IMG/VR virus record: IMGVR_UViG_3300019776_000416
Location: 1 to 21,142 of that record
Direction: 5' to 3' (one strand)
Length of the DNA stretch: 21,142 nucleotides
Source of the DNA: a virus
Part shown: positions 20,608 through 21,142 of the stretch, piece by piece
How positions within the stretch are numbered: the first letter of the stretch is position 1
Layout: every line of letters starts with the position of its first letter
Made by a program: the position numbers and the translations under genes
Notes under the pieces: generated by a model
What the model was told of the DNA's origin: nothing
Database searches by the model: none
The model's input: only the letters and a program-made list of their open reading frames with translations

Positions 20608-21142
20608 TTTGCGCTCCCGAGTTGAGCGTTGCGCGTAACCCATGCCCATGCAACGCAGCGCTCAAAATCTGCAAGCCAGCCGATTGAGCTAGTGTGTGCC
20701 ATGATTGATGGATGCAAAGCCACTGCGCACCAGGGCGTTGCCGGTTGCTTGATGCCGTCCGGATGCTCAAAATTTGCCAGCATCATCGCCCAAAGCGGGC
20801 CGGAATGACGCGAGCGCTGGGCAACACCAAAGGTTACCAGCGGGATATCCGCGCCAGCCGGTTGTCCTGGCTGGTGCGGGCCGGTTGGGCCGTAGACCGT
20901 TACCAGCAAGCCGCCGTCTTGCACGTATGCAACCGCATAAAAGTGGCTGAGTTCTACCGCCGGCAGCGGTGCTTTTTGACCGGCGTTAACAATCGATTGA
21001 AGCCACGGAGCAACGACTGCCAGCGCATCGTCAGTCACATCATCCCGCGATCCGGTGCTGTTTGATCTTTTGCGCTGCCAATTGCCATTCAGGAAAGTTC
21101 TTTTGAGTCCATATTTAGGATCGGCTCCGGTTATCTCAGCAA
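20604..21142 (-). CDS. Phage-type protein of unknown function, 5'-truncated by the window
   Basis: The frame stays open to the right edge, so the start probably lies outside. A GTG at 21038 is a possible internal start (144 residues) but has only a weak upstream site. The in-frame sequence before it, with DPKYGLKRTFLNGNW, is protein-like, which favours a longer gene. The body contains APWLQSIVNAGQ and PAVELSHFYAVAYVQDGGLL, then TPWCAVALHPSIMAHT and WLADFERCVAWAW. This resembles uncharacterised phage or prophage proteins; no domain can be named. It is more GC-rich than the late genes (36 of 60 bases G or C in 20881-20940, against 26 of 60 in 19081-19140). It is coupled to the ribbon-helix-helix gene. 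Confidence 0.5.
   Translation of the reverse strand, partial: AEITGADPKYGLKRTFLNGNWQRKRSNSTGSRDDVTDDALAVVAPWLQSIVNAGQKAPLPAVELSHFYAVAYVQDGGLLVTVYGPTGPHQPGQPAGADIPLVTFGVAQRSRHSGPLWAMMLANFEHPDGIKQPATPWCAVALHPSIMAHTSSIGWLADFERCVAWAWVTRNAQLGSAK

Noticed and set aside
1-21142. CRISPR arrays, insertion sequences, complete tRNA or rRNA genes
   Set aside because: No array of regularly spaced repeats, no transposase and no complete tRNA or rRNA was seen. The only tRNA-like sequence is the 3' fragment.

Overview
The window is about 21 kb of a temperate siphovirus (or prophage) genome. It is almost entirely the late morphogenesis block, read left to right on the + strand, followed by an attachment site and a short opposite-strand segment. 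The host is probably a proteobacterium, perhaps a betaproteobacterium. This is inferred from the tRNA-Thr(CGT)-like 3' fragment at 20262-20310 and from phage families common in that group. The genus cannot be read from the sequence.

Head module (1-6981): the C-terminal two thirds of a lambda gpA-type large terminase, a small Mor-family helix-turn-helix regulator, a DUF6148 protein in the position of lambda gpW, a lambda gpB-type portal, an S49 prohead protease with a probable in-frame nested scaffold, a decoration protein, a Mu gpT-type major capsid protein and a small lysine-rich protein. The head is therefore a mosaic of lambda-type packaging and portal genes with a Mu-type shell.

Connector and tail module (6981-16609): a gpFII-like adaptor, a gpU-like tail terminator, a tail tube protein, a tail assembly chaperone with a -1 frameshift extension at A_AAA_AAC, a 1351-residue tape measure, a probable tail hub protein, a fibre-like protein and two further probable tail or baseplate genes. 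There is no sheath gene, so the tail should be long and non-contractile.

Lysis and distal region (16605-20192): a one-helix membrane protein, an inner-membrane spanin with its outer-membrane lipoprotein partner wholly embedded in another frame, a DUF1353 protein, a small unknown protein and two large unknown, probably tail or receptor-binding, proteins. No endolysin, integrase, small terminase subunit or replication gene is visible.

Attachment region and right end (20193-21142): a 49-nt 3' half of a tRNA-Thr gene lies between paired CTACGTT repeats, as expected of attP. Two coupled - strand genes follow, a ribbon-helix-helix-like protein and an unknown protein in visibly GC-richer DNA.

The most unusual signal is a short hairpin leader, consensus AACGCCGTGAGGCGCTGGAG. 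It sits directly upstream of the Shine-Dalgarno sequence of exactly four genes: decoration, major capsid, tail tube and a small unknown protein at 17865. Two of these leaders are doubled, and one copy has a compensatory stem change. Second is a perfect 10-bp hairpin at 3399-3428 that holds the start codon of the protease in its stem and the ribosome-binding site in its loop.
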